Below are positions 35,952 through 45,120 of a DNA stretch of 51,543 bases, piece by piece. Source of the DNA: Pseudanabaena sp. SR411 (lineage in GTDB: Bacteria; Cyanobacteriota; Cyanobacteriia; Pseudanabaenales; Pseudanabaenaceae); NCBI RefSeq assembly GCF_002251945.1, contig NZ_NDHW01000061.1:1-51543 (forward strand), read 5' to 3'. Each line of letters begins with the position of its first letter. Within the stretch, counting starts at the first letter, position 1. The position numbers and the translations under genes were made by a program. The notes beneath the pieces were generated by a model, which did not search any database, was not told the origin of the DNA, and was given only the letters and a program-made list of their open reading frames with translations.

Positions 35952-36857
35952 ATGTTCAATGGATTTATTAGTATCGATAAGCCGCCGTTTATTACGGCTC
36001 ATGACTGTGTAAGCAAGTTGCGAAAGTTACTCAAACAAAAGAAAATTGGTCATGGCGGTACTCTTGATCCGATGGCGACAGGAGTTTTACCGATCGCCGT
36101 TGGTAATGCCACCCGACTTTTAAGATTTTTACCAGAAGGCAAAGCCTATGAGGCAAAAATTCGCTTTGGGCTGGTTACCAATACCGATGACATTACAGGT
36201 GAAGTACTTAGCGATCGCCCCTGTCCAACTTTAACGCTTACCGAAATTCAAAAATTCCTACCTTCATTTCAAGGCAAAATTACTCAGCGTCCACCTGCTT
36301 TTAGTGCAATTCAAGTTAATGGTAAACGTCTTTACGATTTGGCGCGTCGAGGGGAGATCACATTAGATGACGTACCAATGCGTGAGGTAGAAATCACCGA
36401 AATTCGGATCTTAAATTGGGCTGAAGGGGATTATCCAGAATTGGATGTAGCGATCGCCTGTGGGTCAGGTACATATATTCGCTCGATCGCGCGGGACTTA
36501 GGAGAAAAGCTGGGTTGTGGGGCGACTTTATCGGGGCTAGTTCGCACTTATAGCAATGGTTTTGATTTAGATTCTAGTTTGACGTTTGATCAGGTTGAGG
36601 AGCTTTTGCGATCGCATAGTCTCGAAGTACTTGCACCTGATCATGGCTTACATTTCTTACCTGTAGTTTCGCTTAACGAAGATGAGACAAAGCGTTGGTG
36701 TATGGGGCAAGCGATCGCGATTCCCGATAATTTTTCTAACTTAGGCGCAGAAAATATTTATTTACGAATGTGTGACCAGAGTCAGAATTTTCTAGGTGTT
36801 AGCGAAGTTGTCGAAGCTGGGATGCAACCGATAGTCGTTTTACATCCCATAAATTAG
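35952..36857 (+). CDS. truB: tRNA pseudouridine(55) synthase
   Basis: 301 residues. The catalytic Asp39 sits in GHGGTLDPMATGVLP; other TruB blocks are ISIDKPPFITAHDCV, the LRFLPEGKAYEA region, ITQRPPAFSAIQVNGKRLYDLAR and CGSGTYIRSIARDLG. It makes pseudouridine 55 in the T-loop of tRNAs. The end of the protein is a divergent PUA-like tail. The AT-rich leader carries two hairpin elements. Confidence 0.96.
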   Translation: MFNGFISIDKPPFITAHDCVSKLRKLLKQKKIGHGGTLDPMATGVLPIAVGNATRLLRFLPEGKAYEAKIRFGLVTNTDDITGEVLSDRPCPTLTLTEIQKFLPSFQGKITQRPPAFSAIQVNGKRLYDLARRGEITLDDVPMREVEITEIRILNWAEGDYPELDVAIACGSGTYIRSIARDLGEKLGCGATLSGLVRTYSNGFDLDSSLTFDQVEELLRSHSLEVLAPDHGLHFLPVVSLNEDETKRWCMGQAIAIPDNFSNLGAENIYLRMCDQSQNFLGVSEVVEAGMQPIVVLHPIN

Positions 36858-36870
36858 ATTTATAGCCACA

Positions 36871-36965
36871 ACTTGTATCAAGACAAATCAAAACCCCAAA
36901 AGGAGATGGCGGCGCTTCGCGCCGCCATCTCCTTTTGGGGTTGAAAGGACGCAAAGCGTCCTTTC
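36871..36965. repeat. AAAACCC family element with tandem second hairpin
   Basis: Left end TATAGCCACAACTTGTATCA plus AGACAAATCAAAACCCC matches 50615-50730. Hairpin 1 (36892-36942) is a perfect 24-bp stem starting AACCCCAAAAGGAGATGG, loop TTC. Hairpin 2 (36943-36965) is a perfect 10-bp stem GAAAGGACGC, loop AAA, starting at the next base and replacing the usual right end. It lies between convergent truB and htpG. Confidence 0.88.
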
Positions 36966-36974
36966 TCTTTTAGA

Positions 36975-38870
36975 TTAGATTTTGCTAGTCAATTTAGTTA
37001 GCAATTGATTAGAACGCTGTAAGAAGCCCTTCATGCTGTCAGCATCAAAGCTCTTTTGTGCCATCAGAGCCAAGTCGTAAACATGGGTACAAATCAAGTT
37101 AGCAAGATCCGCAGATTCTGACTTACCATCAACTAAAACTTGACTGCTATCAAGCTCAATCAACTTCTGCATAAGCGGATGAGCCGTATTTACCAGCAAA
37201 ACATGATCTTCAGGGAAACTCACCGTACCTTGTTGCATCAACGCCATCATCTCCTGCATCCGACGTGCTGATTCTGGCAGCAGAATGATTGCAGGTGGGG
37301 CAGAAGCCACATCTTCCGCTTTGATAGCTTCAGTGCGAATTACCAATTTAGGTTTATTCAATGCGTCACGGAAAATATCTTGGAGATGATCGCTCTTAGT
37401 TTTATTGGTCTTCGGATCGACAATTTCGGTTTTTGATTCCTTATCAACTAGGCGATCGTCAATTTCGGCATCAACACGCGCAAATTTAATATCTTTAAAT
37501 TCGCGCTCAAGGAAATTAATGAAGTGGCTATCAATAAATGCGTCAAAAGTCAGCACTTCTAGTCCTTGGTTTTTATGCAATTCCACATAAGTACCTTGGG
37601 CGATCGGATCAGAGGTGTAGAATACTTGGTTTTCGTGTTCTGCCTTGTTACGCTCTAGATAAGCTTGCAAGGTTGTGTAGTTACCGCTTTCGCTCTTGAC
37701 TTCATCAGATTCACTAGTGGTGGCATACACTAGGATTTCCTTGACTTGCTGATAGAACTTATCGCTATTCATCGAGCCGAACTTCATGAAGATGCTAATA
37801 TCTTGCCAACACTTCAGAAATTCTTCACGGGAGTCGCTATAGAGAGAAGTAAGGCGATCGCCTACTTTCTTCGCAATAAAGTCTTGGATCTTGCGAACCT
37901 TTGGATCACCTTGTAAAAAGCTGCGTGATACGTTCAAAGGAATGTCAGTACTATCGATCGCCCCACGCAAAGGCATCAAGAACTTAGGAATCACATCGTC
38001 GCAATTGTCGCTGACAAAAACGTGATTACAGAACAACTTGATTTGTCCACGATTTGGATCAATATCCGCCTTCATTTTGGGGAAATAAAGAATTCCCTTA
38101 ATCACAAATGGATAATCTGTATTTAGATGAATCCAGAATAGAGGATCGTCTTGGTAAGGATAGAGATAGCGATAGAACTCTAAATATTCTTCATTGGTAA
38201 CTGATTTAGGAGACTTGTCCCAAAGTGCTGTTTGCTTGTTGATGACTTCATCATTTAGCTTGATCGGCACGGGCATAAAGTCGCAATAGTTACGAATCAT
38301 CCGCTTGATCGATGCTTCTTCTAGATACTCCTCAGCATCTTCTTGCAAGGTCAAGGTGATCGTTGTACCTACACCTGCGCGATCGCTATCATCAATTGTA
38401 AATGTGGTCGAGCCATCACAAGCCCAATGGACTGCTTCCGCACCCTCTTTATAGGATCTTGTATCAATTTCAACATTGCTCGCCACCATAAAGGACGAAT
38501 AAAAACCTAAACCAAAGTTACCGATGATTTGTTGATCACCCGTACCACTGCTGGCGTACTTAGTGGCAAATTCTTGGGCGCTAGAAAAAGCAACTTGGTT
38601 AATATATTTCTTTACTTCATCTGCAGTCATGCCGATGCCAGTATCAGCGATCGCTAGCGTCTTTTTTTCTTTATCAATTGTGACAACAATTTCGGGCTCG
38701 GCGGAGTGATTAGTCTCGCCAGCGTAAGACACCATCTTGAGTTTGCTAATGGCATCTACGGCATTAGAGATCAATTCCCGCAAGAAGATATCTCGCTCTG
38801 AATATAAAGCCTTCTTGATAATGGGAAAGATATTCTCGGTATGAATGCTGATCGTTCCCTGCTCTTGCAT
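36975..38870 (-). CDS. htpG: Chaperone protein HtpG (Hsp90)
   Basis: 631 residues from the ATG at 38870 (MQEQGTISIHTENIFP); a TTG at 38879 would add three. The GHKL ATPase motifs are clear: LRELISNAVDAI near 30-41, DTGIGM near 76, and GNFGLGFYSSFM near 120. The middle and dimerisation domains follow. It is an ATP-dependent chaperone needed for heat tolerance in cyanobacteria. No CIRCE-like inverted repeat was recognised upstream. Confidence 0.96.
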   Translation of the reverse strand: MQEQGTISIHTENIFPIIKKALYSERDIFLRELISNAVDAISKLKMVSYAGETNHSAEPEIVVTIDKEKKTLAIADTGIGMTADEVKKYINQVAFSSAQEFATKYASSGTGDQQIIGNFGLGFYSSFMVASNVEIDTRSYKEGAEAVHWACDGSTTFTIDDSDRAGVGTTITLTLQEDAEEYLEEASIKRMIRNYCDFMPVPIKLNDEVINKQTALWDKSPKSVTNEEYLEFYRYLYPYQDDPLFWIHLNTDYPFVIKGILYFPKMKADIDPNRGQIKLFCNHVFVSDNCDDVIPKFLMPLRGAIDSTDIPLNVSRSFLQGDPKVRKIQDFIAKKVGDRLTSLYSDSREEFLKCWQDISIFMKFGSMNSDKFYQQVKEILVYATTSESDEVKSESGNYTTLQAYLERNKAEHENQVFYTSDPIAQGTYVELHKNQGLEVLTFDAFIDSHFINFLEREFKDIKFARVDAEIDDRLVDKESKTEIVDPKTNKTKSDHLQDIFRDALNKPKLVIRTEAIKAEDVASAPPAIILLPESARRMQEMMALMQQGTVSFPEDHVLLVNTAHPLMQKLIELDSSQVLVDGKSESADLANLICTHVYDLALMAQKSFDADSMKGFLQRSNQLLTKLTSKI

Positions 38871-38986
38871 ATCGCGCAAAGCTCCTAATTATTACTAAAT
38901 GTTGCTGAATTGTTAATCAAGCCTGATTATACCGAACCAATAGCAACATCAAATCCCATAGGGTTGTCGCGTTCTCCGTACCTTAG

Positions 38987-39023
38987 CTGTAAAAAGTCAG
39001 CGCGAAGCGCTGACTTTTTGCAG
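38987..39023. repeat. 17-bp hairpin with GAA loop
   Basis: The arm CTGTAAAAAGTCAGCGC pairs fully with one G-T pair. It lies in the shared upstream region of the divergent htpG and 39136 genes; nothing else stands out in 38871-39135. Confidence 0.8.
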
Positions 39024-39135
39024 GGGTTTATGAAGGTTTGCAAAGCAAATCTATACATTTTTGTAACTCTAGTTGAAAAACCTGATTTGCTCCTCTATTG
39101 TGATATCAGCACTTTTGAATCAAACATTTACAGAT

Positions 39136-39381
39136 ATGGCGATCGCAGCAGTTATCTACATCTCAGTGTCTGTACTTTTAGTAATAAGTGCAGGTATATT
39201 TTTTGTTAAAGCTATCCAGTCTTTAATAGACAAAAAGCAACCATCAAATTACAAGCGTACAGAGCAAGTAATGTTTTTGCGCCCCACATCCAATGATCCC
39301 TTAGCTATTTCCAACCGACGCGAAGAAATCATTGCTATGCTGGAACGGCAATTTGCTAGTAGCCCATCATCTGACTCCTAG
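39136..39381 (+). CDS. Small single-pass membrane protein upstream of ftsQ
   Basis: 81 residues from the ATG at 39136 (MAIAAVIYISVSVLLV). One N-terminal membrane helix (about 4-26) and a charged cytoplasmic tail with RPTSNDPLAISNRREEIIAMLERQF. An earlier in-frame start at 39073 adds 21 residues and is less likely. It is 24 bases before ftsQ on the same strand, so it is probably cotranscribed with the division genes. Function not recognised. Confidence 0.65.
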   Translation: MAIAAVIYISVSVLLVISAGIFFVKAIQSLIDKKQPSNYKRTEQVMFLRPTSNDPLAISNRREEIIAMLERQFASSPSSDS

Positions 39382-39405
39382 CACTATGAACAGGTAGGAG
39401 CAAAG

Positions 39406-40218
39406 ATGACGGTTGAATTCCCTATCTCCACTGGAGAGGCAGACTATGTGGCCCGCCGCAAACAACTGCGAAAACAACGCCGCCTTCGCATCTTTCAACG
39501 TATTTGGCAGTTAACATTCATCACGGGACTTACGGGCGCAATGCTTTGGATTGCCATGCTCCCAGAGTGGCAATTACGCAGTGCCAATCAAATTGAAATC
39601 GAGGGTAACAAGCTCCTCTCCAAGGAAACTATCAAGAGATCTTTGGCGATTCAATATCCCCAATCAATTTTTCAAATTCAACCCCAAGCGATCGCTACCC
39701 AATTAGAGGCAACTGCCCCAGTTTCTAAGGTTTTGGTTTCACGCACTATTTTTCCTTCTAAGTTAACTATTCAAGTCCATGAACGCTTGCCGATCGCTAA
39801 CTCTACACGCAAAGGTCAGCAAGGTTTTCTAGATGCCGAAGGTATATGGGTTTCTGCGAAAGCTTATCCGTCAAATATTACTAAACCCAATCTTGTGATC
39901 TTAGAACCAAATAATCGATCAATCAGCCAATGGTCAACGCTGTATCGCCAAATTAGCCAGAGTCAGGTCAAAATTTCTCAAGTTGATGCTCGCGATGAAT
40001 CAAATCTAATTTTGACTACAGAGCTAGGGCTGGTATATTTTGGCACATACAAGCCATCACTCTTTAGCACACAGTTAGAGACACTTGATCGGCTCAGGAC
40101 ATTACCTGAAAAACTGAAATCAAAAAGTTTTAGACACATTGATATCAGCCAACCTAGCAATCCAATTTTAGAAATGAATATGCCAACAAAAGATAAATCT
40201 TCTGAAACAAAATCCTAA
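39406..40218 (+). CDS. ftsQ: Cell division protein FtsQ
   Basis: 270 residues: basic cytoplasmic start, one membrane helix (about 34-52, LTFITGLTGAMLWIAML), a POTRA domain (about 60-130, with IEIEGNKLLSKETIKRSL and VSRTIFPSKLTIQVHER) and a beta domain. FtsQ links FtsZ-ring and periplasmic division proteins. Its place just ahead of ftsZ is the usual cyanobacterial arrangement. A GTAGGAGC ribosome site precedes the ATG. Confidence 0.92.
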   Translation: MTVEFPISTGEADYVARRKQLRKQRRLRIFQRIWQLTFITGLTGAMLWIAMLPEWQLRSANQIEIEGNKLLSKETIKRSLAIQYPQSIFQIQPQAIATQLEATAPVSKVLVSRTIFPSKLTIQVHERLPIANSTRKGQQGFLDAEGIWVSAKAYPSNITKPNLVILEPNNRSISQWSTLYRQISQSQVKISQVDARDESNLILTTELGLVYFGTYKPSLFSTQLETLDRLRTLPEKLKSKSFRHIDISQPSNPILEMNMPTKDKSSETKS

Positions 40219-40357
40219 ATTGTCGTTTTAAGGCTATTATTATTTTTTTCTGGTAGGTTTAAACTGTTACTCGAACTTCTGACTCGAATGAGGTTTAAGC
40301 TTAGCAAAATCTAGAGAGCATCAGTAAAACGATTCTATTTATGACATCCCTCGATAA

Positions 40358-41644
40358 ATGACATCTCAAAATGACTGGTCAGATTTGGACTCAAATGGTT
40401 CGGAAAACGGAGAAGTAGACGTGCAAATGGATGAACTTTCTGAGTTTTCAAATAACTCTAGACTACACCTAAGTCACTCTCACAATCGTATGAAGCAGCA
40501 GTTAGGCGTTGATACAAAAGCGGATAATATCATGTTGGGCAGTGTTGCAAAAATTAAGGTAATTGGTGTTGGCGGCGGCGGCGGCAACGCTGTAAATCGC
40601 ATGATCGCGAGTGATGTAGTTGGTGTAGAGTTCTGGTCGTTTAATACCGATGCTCAAGCACTACTTCAATCATCTGCTTCTAAGCGCTTTCAGATGGGTC
40701 AAAAACTGACCAGAGGTTTAGGTGCTGGTGGTAACCCTGCGATCGGGCAGAAAGCCGCCGAAGAGTCGCGTGATGATATTGCTGCTGCCGTTGAAGGAGC
40801 CGACTTAGTATTTATCACCGCAGGTATGGGGGGTGGCACAGGTACAGGAGCCGCACCAATCATCGCTGAGGTCGCCAAAGAAGCAGGCGCTTTGACAGTT
40901 GGTATAGTCACACGCCCGTTTACCTTTGAAGGACGACGACGTGGTCAGCAAGCTGAAGAGGGTATAGCTGGTTTACAGAGTCGCGTTGACACTCTGATTG
41001 TGATCCCCAACGATAAGCTCCTCTCCGTAATTTCTGAGCAGACCCCAGTCCAAGAAGCTTTTAGAGTTGCTGACGACATCCTGCGTCAGGGTGTGCAGGG
41101 GATATCGGACATTATCATGATCCCCGGTCTGGTTAACGTTGACTTTGCGGATATTCGAGCCGTTATGGCAGATGCAGGATCAGCAATGATGGGTATTGGC
41201 ATCGGTTCAGGCAAATCCAGAGCCAGAGAAGCAGCGATGACCGCTATTTCCTCACCTCTACTAGAAACCTCTGTTGAAGGAGCTAGTGGTGTCGTCTTCA
41301 ACATCACAGGTGGTGAAGACATGACTCTCCATGAGGTCAACGCCGCCGCGGAGACAATCTACGAAGTCGTTGATCAAAATGCCAATATTATTTTTGGGGC
41401 AGTGATTGATCCCAAGTTAGATGGAGAGATTCGGATTACAGTAATTGCCACGGGATTTGCTCCTAAAACTCATCCAGCGATCCCCCCACAAATTTCTAAA
41501 AAAGTTCAGCCTCTACCACCACCTAACCCAACAACTAGACCGTCATCTGCTGCAATGCCCACTACATCTCAGTCTGAGATCAAACTTAGTAAGCCAGGAC
41601 TAGATATTCCAGATTTTTTACAGCGCCGCCGTCCCCCTAAATAA
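40358..41644 (+). CDS. ftsZ: Cell division protein FtsZ
   Basis: 428 residues. A 65-residue N-terminal extension of the cyanobacterial kind precedes the tubulin-like GTPase core: [15 protein letters not shown], the signature [10 protein letters not shown], and the T7 loop [12 protein letters not shown] Pro-rich linker leads to the terminal peptide [15 protein letters not shown], which binds partner proteins. It is 139 bases after ftsQ. The hairpin at 41639-41689 overlaps the stop codon and acts as terminator. Confidence 0.97.
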   Translation: MTSQNDWSDLDSNGSENGEVDVQMDELSEFSNNSRLHLSHSHNRMKQQLGVDTKADNIMLGSVAKIKVIGVGGGGGNAVNRMIASDVVGVEFWSFNTDAQALLQSSASKRFQMGQKLTRGLGAGGNPAIGQKAAEESRDDIAAAVEGADLVFITAGMGGGTGTGAAPIIAEVAKEAGALTVGIVTRPFTFEGRRRGQQAEEGIAGLQSRVDTLIVIPNDKLLSVISEQTPVQEAFRVADDILRQGVQGISDIIMIPGLVNVDFADIRAVMADAGSAMMGIGIGSGKSRAREAAMTAISSPLLETSVEGASGVVFNITGGEDMTLHEVNAAAETIYEVVDQNANIIFGAVIDPKLDGEIRITVIATGFAPKTHPAIPPQISKKVQPLPPPNPTTRPSSAAMPTTSQSEIKLSKPGLDIPDFLQRRRPPK

Positions 41645-41689
41645 AAGCCAAAAATTAGAGGCTATGCTTCTAGTTTTTGGCTTTTATTT
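41639..41689 (+). terminator. 24-bp terminator hairpin overlapping the ftsZ stop
   Basis: The arm starts AAATAAAAGCCAAAAATTAG, ends AGGC and closes on a TAT loop; only two positions are wobble pairs. The TAA stop lies in the left arm, and the run ends TTTATTTTG. Confidence 0.85.
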
Positions 41690-41763
41690 TGTTTTGATTG
41701 GAAAAAATATCTAATTTAATCATAAACAGATAGTACGAATAGCGGATTAAGCCTGACAATAGA

Positions 41764-41799
41764 ATGATGGCTATGTTACCTCCTGATAAATTGCAGTGA
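41764..41799 (+). CDS. Possible 11-codon leader peptide coupled to prs
   Basis: ATG ATG GCT ATG begins a short frame (MMAMLPPDKLQ) whose TGA stop overlaps the GTG start of prs as GTGA (41796-41799). CCTCC lies within it but no strong ribosome site precedes it. The overlap suggests translational coupling, but the frame is so short that chance is possible. Confidence 0.35.
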   Translation: MMAMLPPDKLQ

Positions 41800-42794
41800 C
41801 ACACTTAACGACTACTAGGCATGGACTTCACCGACTACCTTCTTTAAATAGCGGTGAAGACCGACTTAGGCTGTTTGCTGGCTCAGCAAACTTGCCACTT
41901 GCCCAAGAGATTTCCCGTTATTTAGGTATCGAACTAGGGCCTATGGTGCGAAAAAATTTCGCTGACGGGGAAGTCTATGTGCAAGTACAGGAATCGATTC
42001 GGGGTTGTGATGTTTATCTGATCCAACCTACTTGTCGCCCTGTTAATGACCATTTGACTGAATTATTAATTATGATTGATGCCTGCCGTCGTGCGTCGGC
42101 AAGACAGATCACCGCAGTTATGCCTTATTACGGCTATGCAAGAGCCGATCGCAAAACCGCAGGACGAGAGTCCATTACTGCAAAATTAGTTGCTAACTTA
42201 ATCGTGCAGTCTGGAGCCGATCGCGTGATTGCGATGGATCTTCACTCAGCTCAGATCCAAGGATATTTTGATATTCCTTGTGATCATGTTTATGGTTCTC
42301 CAGTTTTATTTGACTATCTCAATGAGAAGAAGCTACCTGACTTGGTGGTGGTTTCACCAGATGTAGGGGGAGTAGCTCGGGCTAGGGCTTTTGCCAAGAA
42401 ACTCGATGATGCTCCTCTAGCGATCATTGATAAGCGCCGTCAAAGCCATAATGTGGCTGAAGTGATGAATGTCATCGGAGATGTGTCTGGTAAAACTGCT
42501 GTCCTTGTTGATGACATGATTGATACGGCTGGCACAATTTATGAAGCAGCCAAACTCTTGAGAAAAGAGGGGGCGCGACAGGTTTATGCTTGTGCAACCC
42601 ATGCTATTTTTTCACCGCCAGCGATTGATCGCTTGTCAAGTGGTGTATTTGAAGAAGTAATTGTGACTAACTCAACACCTGTGAGACAAGAAAACTATTT
42701 TCCGCAATTACGGGTACTATCAGTTGCTGACCTTTTAGGTGAGACAATTTGGCGAGTCCACGAAGACACCTCTGTAAGCAGCATGTTTCGGTAG
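41796..42794 (+). CDS. prs: Ribose-phosphate pyrophosphokinase
   Basis: 332 residues from a GTG start; no later start keeps the N-terminal RLRLFAGSANLPLAQEISRYL block of the family. ATP-binding RRASARQITAVMPYYGYARADRK, the metal-site AMDLHSAQIQGYF, the flexible DKRRQ region and the PRPP loop VLVDDMIDTAGTI are all present. It makes PRPP from ribose-5-phosphate for nucleotide, histidine and tryptophan synthesis. The gap 42795-43301 contains repeat material only. Confidence 0.96.
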   Translation: MTHLTTTRHGLHRLPSLNSGEDRLRLFAGSANLPLAQEISRYLGIELGPMVRKNFADGEVYVQVQESIRGCDVYLIQPTCRPVNDHLTELLIMIDACRRASARQITAVMPYYGYARADRKTAGRESITAKLVANLIVQSGADRVIAMDLHSAQIQGYFDIPCDHVYGSPVLFDYLNEKKLPDLVVVSPDVGGVARARAFAKKLDDAPLAIIDKRRQSHNVAEVMNVIGDVSGKTAVLVDDMIDTAGTIYEAAKLLRKEGARQVYACATHAIFSPPAIDRLSSGVFEEVIVTNSTPVRQENYFPQLRVLSVADLLGETIWRVHEDTSVSSMFR

Positions 42795-43133
42795 GGCTCA
42801 ACCTTCATGTCTTGAATAGATCCGTTTTTATTTCGTGATTATTTTCACAGCTATACTTAATTCAATAAAAAGTACACTATGATACAAATTGCAATTATGT
42901 AGTAAGTTTAAGTGAGAATACTTATCTCTATTTCTAGGTAAGCTTTCTAATTTTGTGACTTAACTTTGACTAATTAGAAAAGTTTTCATTGCCTTCTCAA
43001 GTCACAACTTTGAAGGCAATGTACGCTGAATCTACATATACTTTCATGCTGTAGATTAGGTTGAAAGCTAACATATATCACTCAAATTGATTGTGTGCTG
43101 GCATACTTTCTTGAGAATTTGAGATTTTGCCTG

Positions 43134-43190
43134 TTTTCTAGTCTAGTAAGCACTAAATGATGCTTTATAGCTTTTTCTAGTCTAGTTAAG
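43134..43190 (+). repeat. Direct repeat TTTTCTAGTCTAGT upstream of ntcA
   Basis: The 14 bases occur twice, at 43134-43147 and 43173-43186, each followed by AAG or TAAG, 39 bases apart. The second copy forms the left edge of the hairpin element at 43198. They could be regulatory or leftover element ends. Confidence 0.55.
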
Positions 43191-43197
43191 TTGCAAA

Positions 43198-43234
43198 GGA
43201 CTGTTTCTCTCGCCTTCGGAGAGAGAAACAGTCC
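43198..43234. repeat. Hairpin with TTC loop upstream of ntcA (AGTC/AAGT family)
   Basis: A 14-bp arm GGACTGTTTCTCTC, one mismatch and a CC-TTC-GG cap. Flanks AGTCTAGTTAAGT (left) and ACTTCACGAGACT (right) are near complements and match the flanks of 4645-4679, though stems differ. Confidence 0.82.
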
Positions 43235-43301
43235 CTTACTTCACGAGACTGTGAAGCGCTATATATACTGTTTTATTTTTGGTTAAAGAGGATATATAAG
43301 A

Positions 43302-43964
43302 TTGGCAGACCGTGCTCTTGTTGAAGTCTTTCGCGAAATGAATGGGGGAATGTTTCCACCCATGACGGAAACGTTTGAACGCGGTAAGACAATTTTTTTC
43401 CCTGGTGATCCTGCGGAACGTTTTTACTTTTTAGTTAAAGGCGCAGTAAAACTTTCTAGAGTTTACGAAGCAGGTGAAGAAATTACAGTTGCCCTATTAC
43501 GAGAAAATAGTGTGTTTGGCGTTTTGTCATTAATTACTGGCAATCGCTCTGATCGCTTTTATCATGCAGTAGCATTTACGCCTGTGGAGTTGCTCTCTGT
43601 CCCCATCGATCAAGTAGAGAAGGCACTGAAGGAAGATCCCGAATTACCGATGGTGCTATTGCGTGGTTTGTCATCACGGATTTTACAGACGGAGATGATG
43701 ATTGAGACGCTTGCCCATCGAGACATGGGATCAAGGCTAGTCAGCTTTTTGTTGATTCTCTGTCGTGATTTTGGTACGCCTTCGACTGAAGGTGTGACGA
43801 TTGATCTGAAGTTATCCCATCAGGCGATCGCCGAAGCGATCGGCTCTACGCGAGTGACAGTGACACGATTGCTGGGCGATTTGCGAAAGCAAAAAATGAT
43901 TGCGATCTCTAAAAAACGAATTACAGTCCATAACCCGATTGAGTTAGGTCAACAATTTGCTTAA
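43302..43964 (+). CDS. ntcA: Global nitrogen regulator NtcA
   Basis: 220 residues of the CRP/FNR family. The effector (2-oxoglutarate) domain contains [38 protein letters not shown]; the C-terminal winged helix has the near-invariant [25 protein letters not shown]. NtcA activates genes for ammonium, nitrate and urea use when 2-oxoglutarate is high, so it could control the ure genes here. The start is a TTG supported by GAGG ten bases upstream; no ATG or GTG lies nearer. No canonical GTA-N8-TAC box was found upstream. Confidence 0.96.
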   Translation: MADRALVEVFREMNGGMFPPMTETFERGKTIFFPGDPAERFYFLVKGAVKLSRVYEAGEEITVALLRENSVFGVLSLITGNRSDRFYHAVAFTPVELLSVPIDQVEKALKEDPELPMVLLRGLSSRILQTEMMIETLAHRDMGSRLVSFLLILCRDFGTPSTEGVTIDLKLSHQAIAEAIGSTRVTVTRLLGDLRKQKMIAISKKRITVHNPIELGQQFA

Positions 43965-44003
43965 AGAAAGTAGATGTGTTGCTTTGCAACACATCTACTT
44001 TCT
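43965..44003 (+). terminator. Perfect 18-bp hairpin after ntcA
   Basis: The arm AGAAAGTAGATGTGTTGC with a TTT loop starts at the base after the ntcA stop codon. It has no T-run, so it may stabilise the mRNA end rather than stop transcription. Confidence 0.75.
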
Positions 44004-44064
44004 AATCTAATTGTTGATGCGTTAAGCTGTTTATAGAAAAAATATATAAAAAAAAATATCTGAA

Positions 44065-44406
44065 ATGTACGAAACTTTAAAAATAATTTGGTCTATTGTT
44101 GCCATTTGCTTAGTGGTCTTAATTTTGTTACATAGTCCTAAAAGTGATGGTTTGGGTGGCTTTAGTGGTCAAGCTCAGCTATTCTCAAGTACCAAGAGTG
44201 CAGAAACAGCCCTAAATAGGGTGACTTGGTTTTTAACTGCTGCTTTTTTGGGCTTAACAGTAGTTCTTAGTGGTGGTTGGTTTACAACGCCCACTGTGAC
44301 GGCTCCACCACCAGCACAAGTCGCACCTGCAACTAATGCTGTACCTAATTCACAGCCAATTCCCTTAAATTTACCTGCGACAACTCCTGAACAGCCTCAG
44401 CAATAA
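44065..44406 (+). CDS. secG: Preprotein translocase subunit SecG
   Basis: 113 residues: first membrane helix (about 7-23, IIWSIVAICLVVLILL), the SecG loop KSDGLGGFSGQAQLFSSTKSAETALNR in part, second helix (about 52-70), and a long Pro/Ala/Thr-rich tail. It is a partner of SecYE in the translocon. A hairpin at 44416-44450 follows. Confidence 0.93.
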   Translation: MYETLKIIWSIVAICLVVLILLHSPKSDGLGGFSGQAQLFSSTKSAETALNRVTWFLTAAFLGLTVVLSGGWFTTPTVTAPPPAQVAPATNAVPNSQPIPLNLPATTPEQPQQ

Positions 44407-44415
44407 ATATTAAGT

Positions 44416-44450
44416 TAGGGATATGCGACACTTCGGGTTGCATATCCCTA
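44416..44450 (+). terminator. Hairpin terminator after secG
   Basis: 11-bp perfect arms TAGGGATATGC around a 13-base loop, followed by TTTAG, ten bases after the stop codon. Confidence 0.65.
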
Positions 44451-44475
44451 TTTAGTTAGACTACCCATTAATAAA

Positions 44476-45120
44476 ATGACGGTTACTGTTACTAAATCTA
44501 GCGATCGCACTAGCAATCAGATATTACTCCCCTCAATCCGATGGGAAACATATCGGGCGATCGCAGATGATTTAGAAGTACAGCCCAGTAAGCGACTTAC
44601 CTATGACAATGGACTTTTAGAAATTCGGATGCCCTCTGACCTGCACGAAAATTATAAAAAGCTGTTAGGTCGGATTGTTGAGGCTTTAACAGAGTCATTG
44701 GAGATGGAAATTCGTAGTTTAGGTTCAATGACCTGCGATCGGCAAGATTTGGCAAGAGGTCTAGAACCTGATCAATGCTACTACATCCAAAATGAGGAGC
44801 AGGTTTGGGGCAAAGACAAGATTGATTTACTAATCGATCCCCCACCAGATTTAGCCATTGAGATCGATATTACGAGTAGTTCGCTGAATCGATTCGCCAT
44901 TTATGCCAAATTAGGAGTGCCTGAAGTATGGCGCTATGATGGTCAAGCGATTACGATACATCAACTTGTTGGGGATCTCTATTCTCTAAGCGATCGCAGC
45001 ATGGCTTTTCCTATCTTAAGAACAATCGATCTTCAGAATTTTTTAGAATTTAAAAGCACTTTGAAGGAAAATGCTTTGATTCGGCAAGTGCGTGCATGGG
45101 CAACTTCACATCATATTTAA
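44476..45120 (+). CDS. Uma2-family (DUF820) putative endonuclease
   Basis: 214 residues: SIRWETYRAIADDLE, RLTYDNGLLEIRMP, PDQCYYIQNEEQVW and the core DLAIEIDITSSSLNRFAIYAKLGVPEVWRYDG in part, typical of Uma2. It is a second, divergent copy in this window besides 1915-2535. The last 15 bases overlap the convergent coaE, so the two genes are tightly packed tail-to-tail. Confidence 0.9.
   Translation: MTVTVTKSSDRTSNQILLPSIRWETYRAIADDLEVQPSKRLTYDNGLLEIRMPSDLHENYKKLLGRIVEALTESLEMEIRSLGSMTCDRQDLARGLEPDQCYYIQNEEQVWGKDKIDLLIDPPPDLAIEIDITSSSLNRFAIYAKLGVPEVWRYDGQAITIHQLVGDLYSLSDRSMAFPILRTIDLQNFLEFKSTLKENALIRQVRAWATSHHI

Noticed and set aside
35761-36002. Two overlapping frames on opposite strands before truB
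   Set aside because: Both are by-products of palindromic DNA and of the truB start.
38910-39209. 99-codon plus-strand frame between htpG and ftsQ
   Set aside because: It crosses the hairpin at 38987 and overlaps the better-supported membrane protein gene in another frame.
43021-43035. NtcA-like GTA...TAC upstream of ntcA
   Set aside because: Spacing is nine bases instead of eight and no -10 box is clear at the proper distance.
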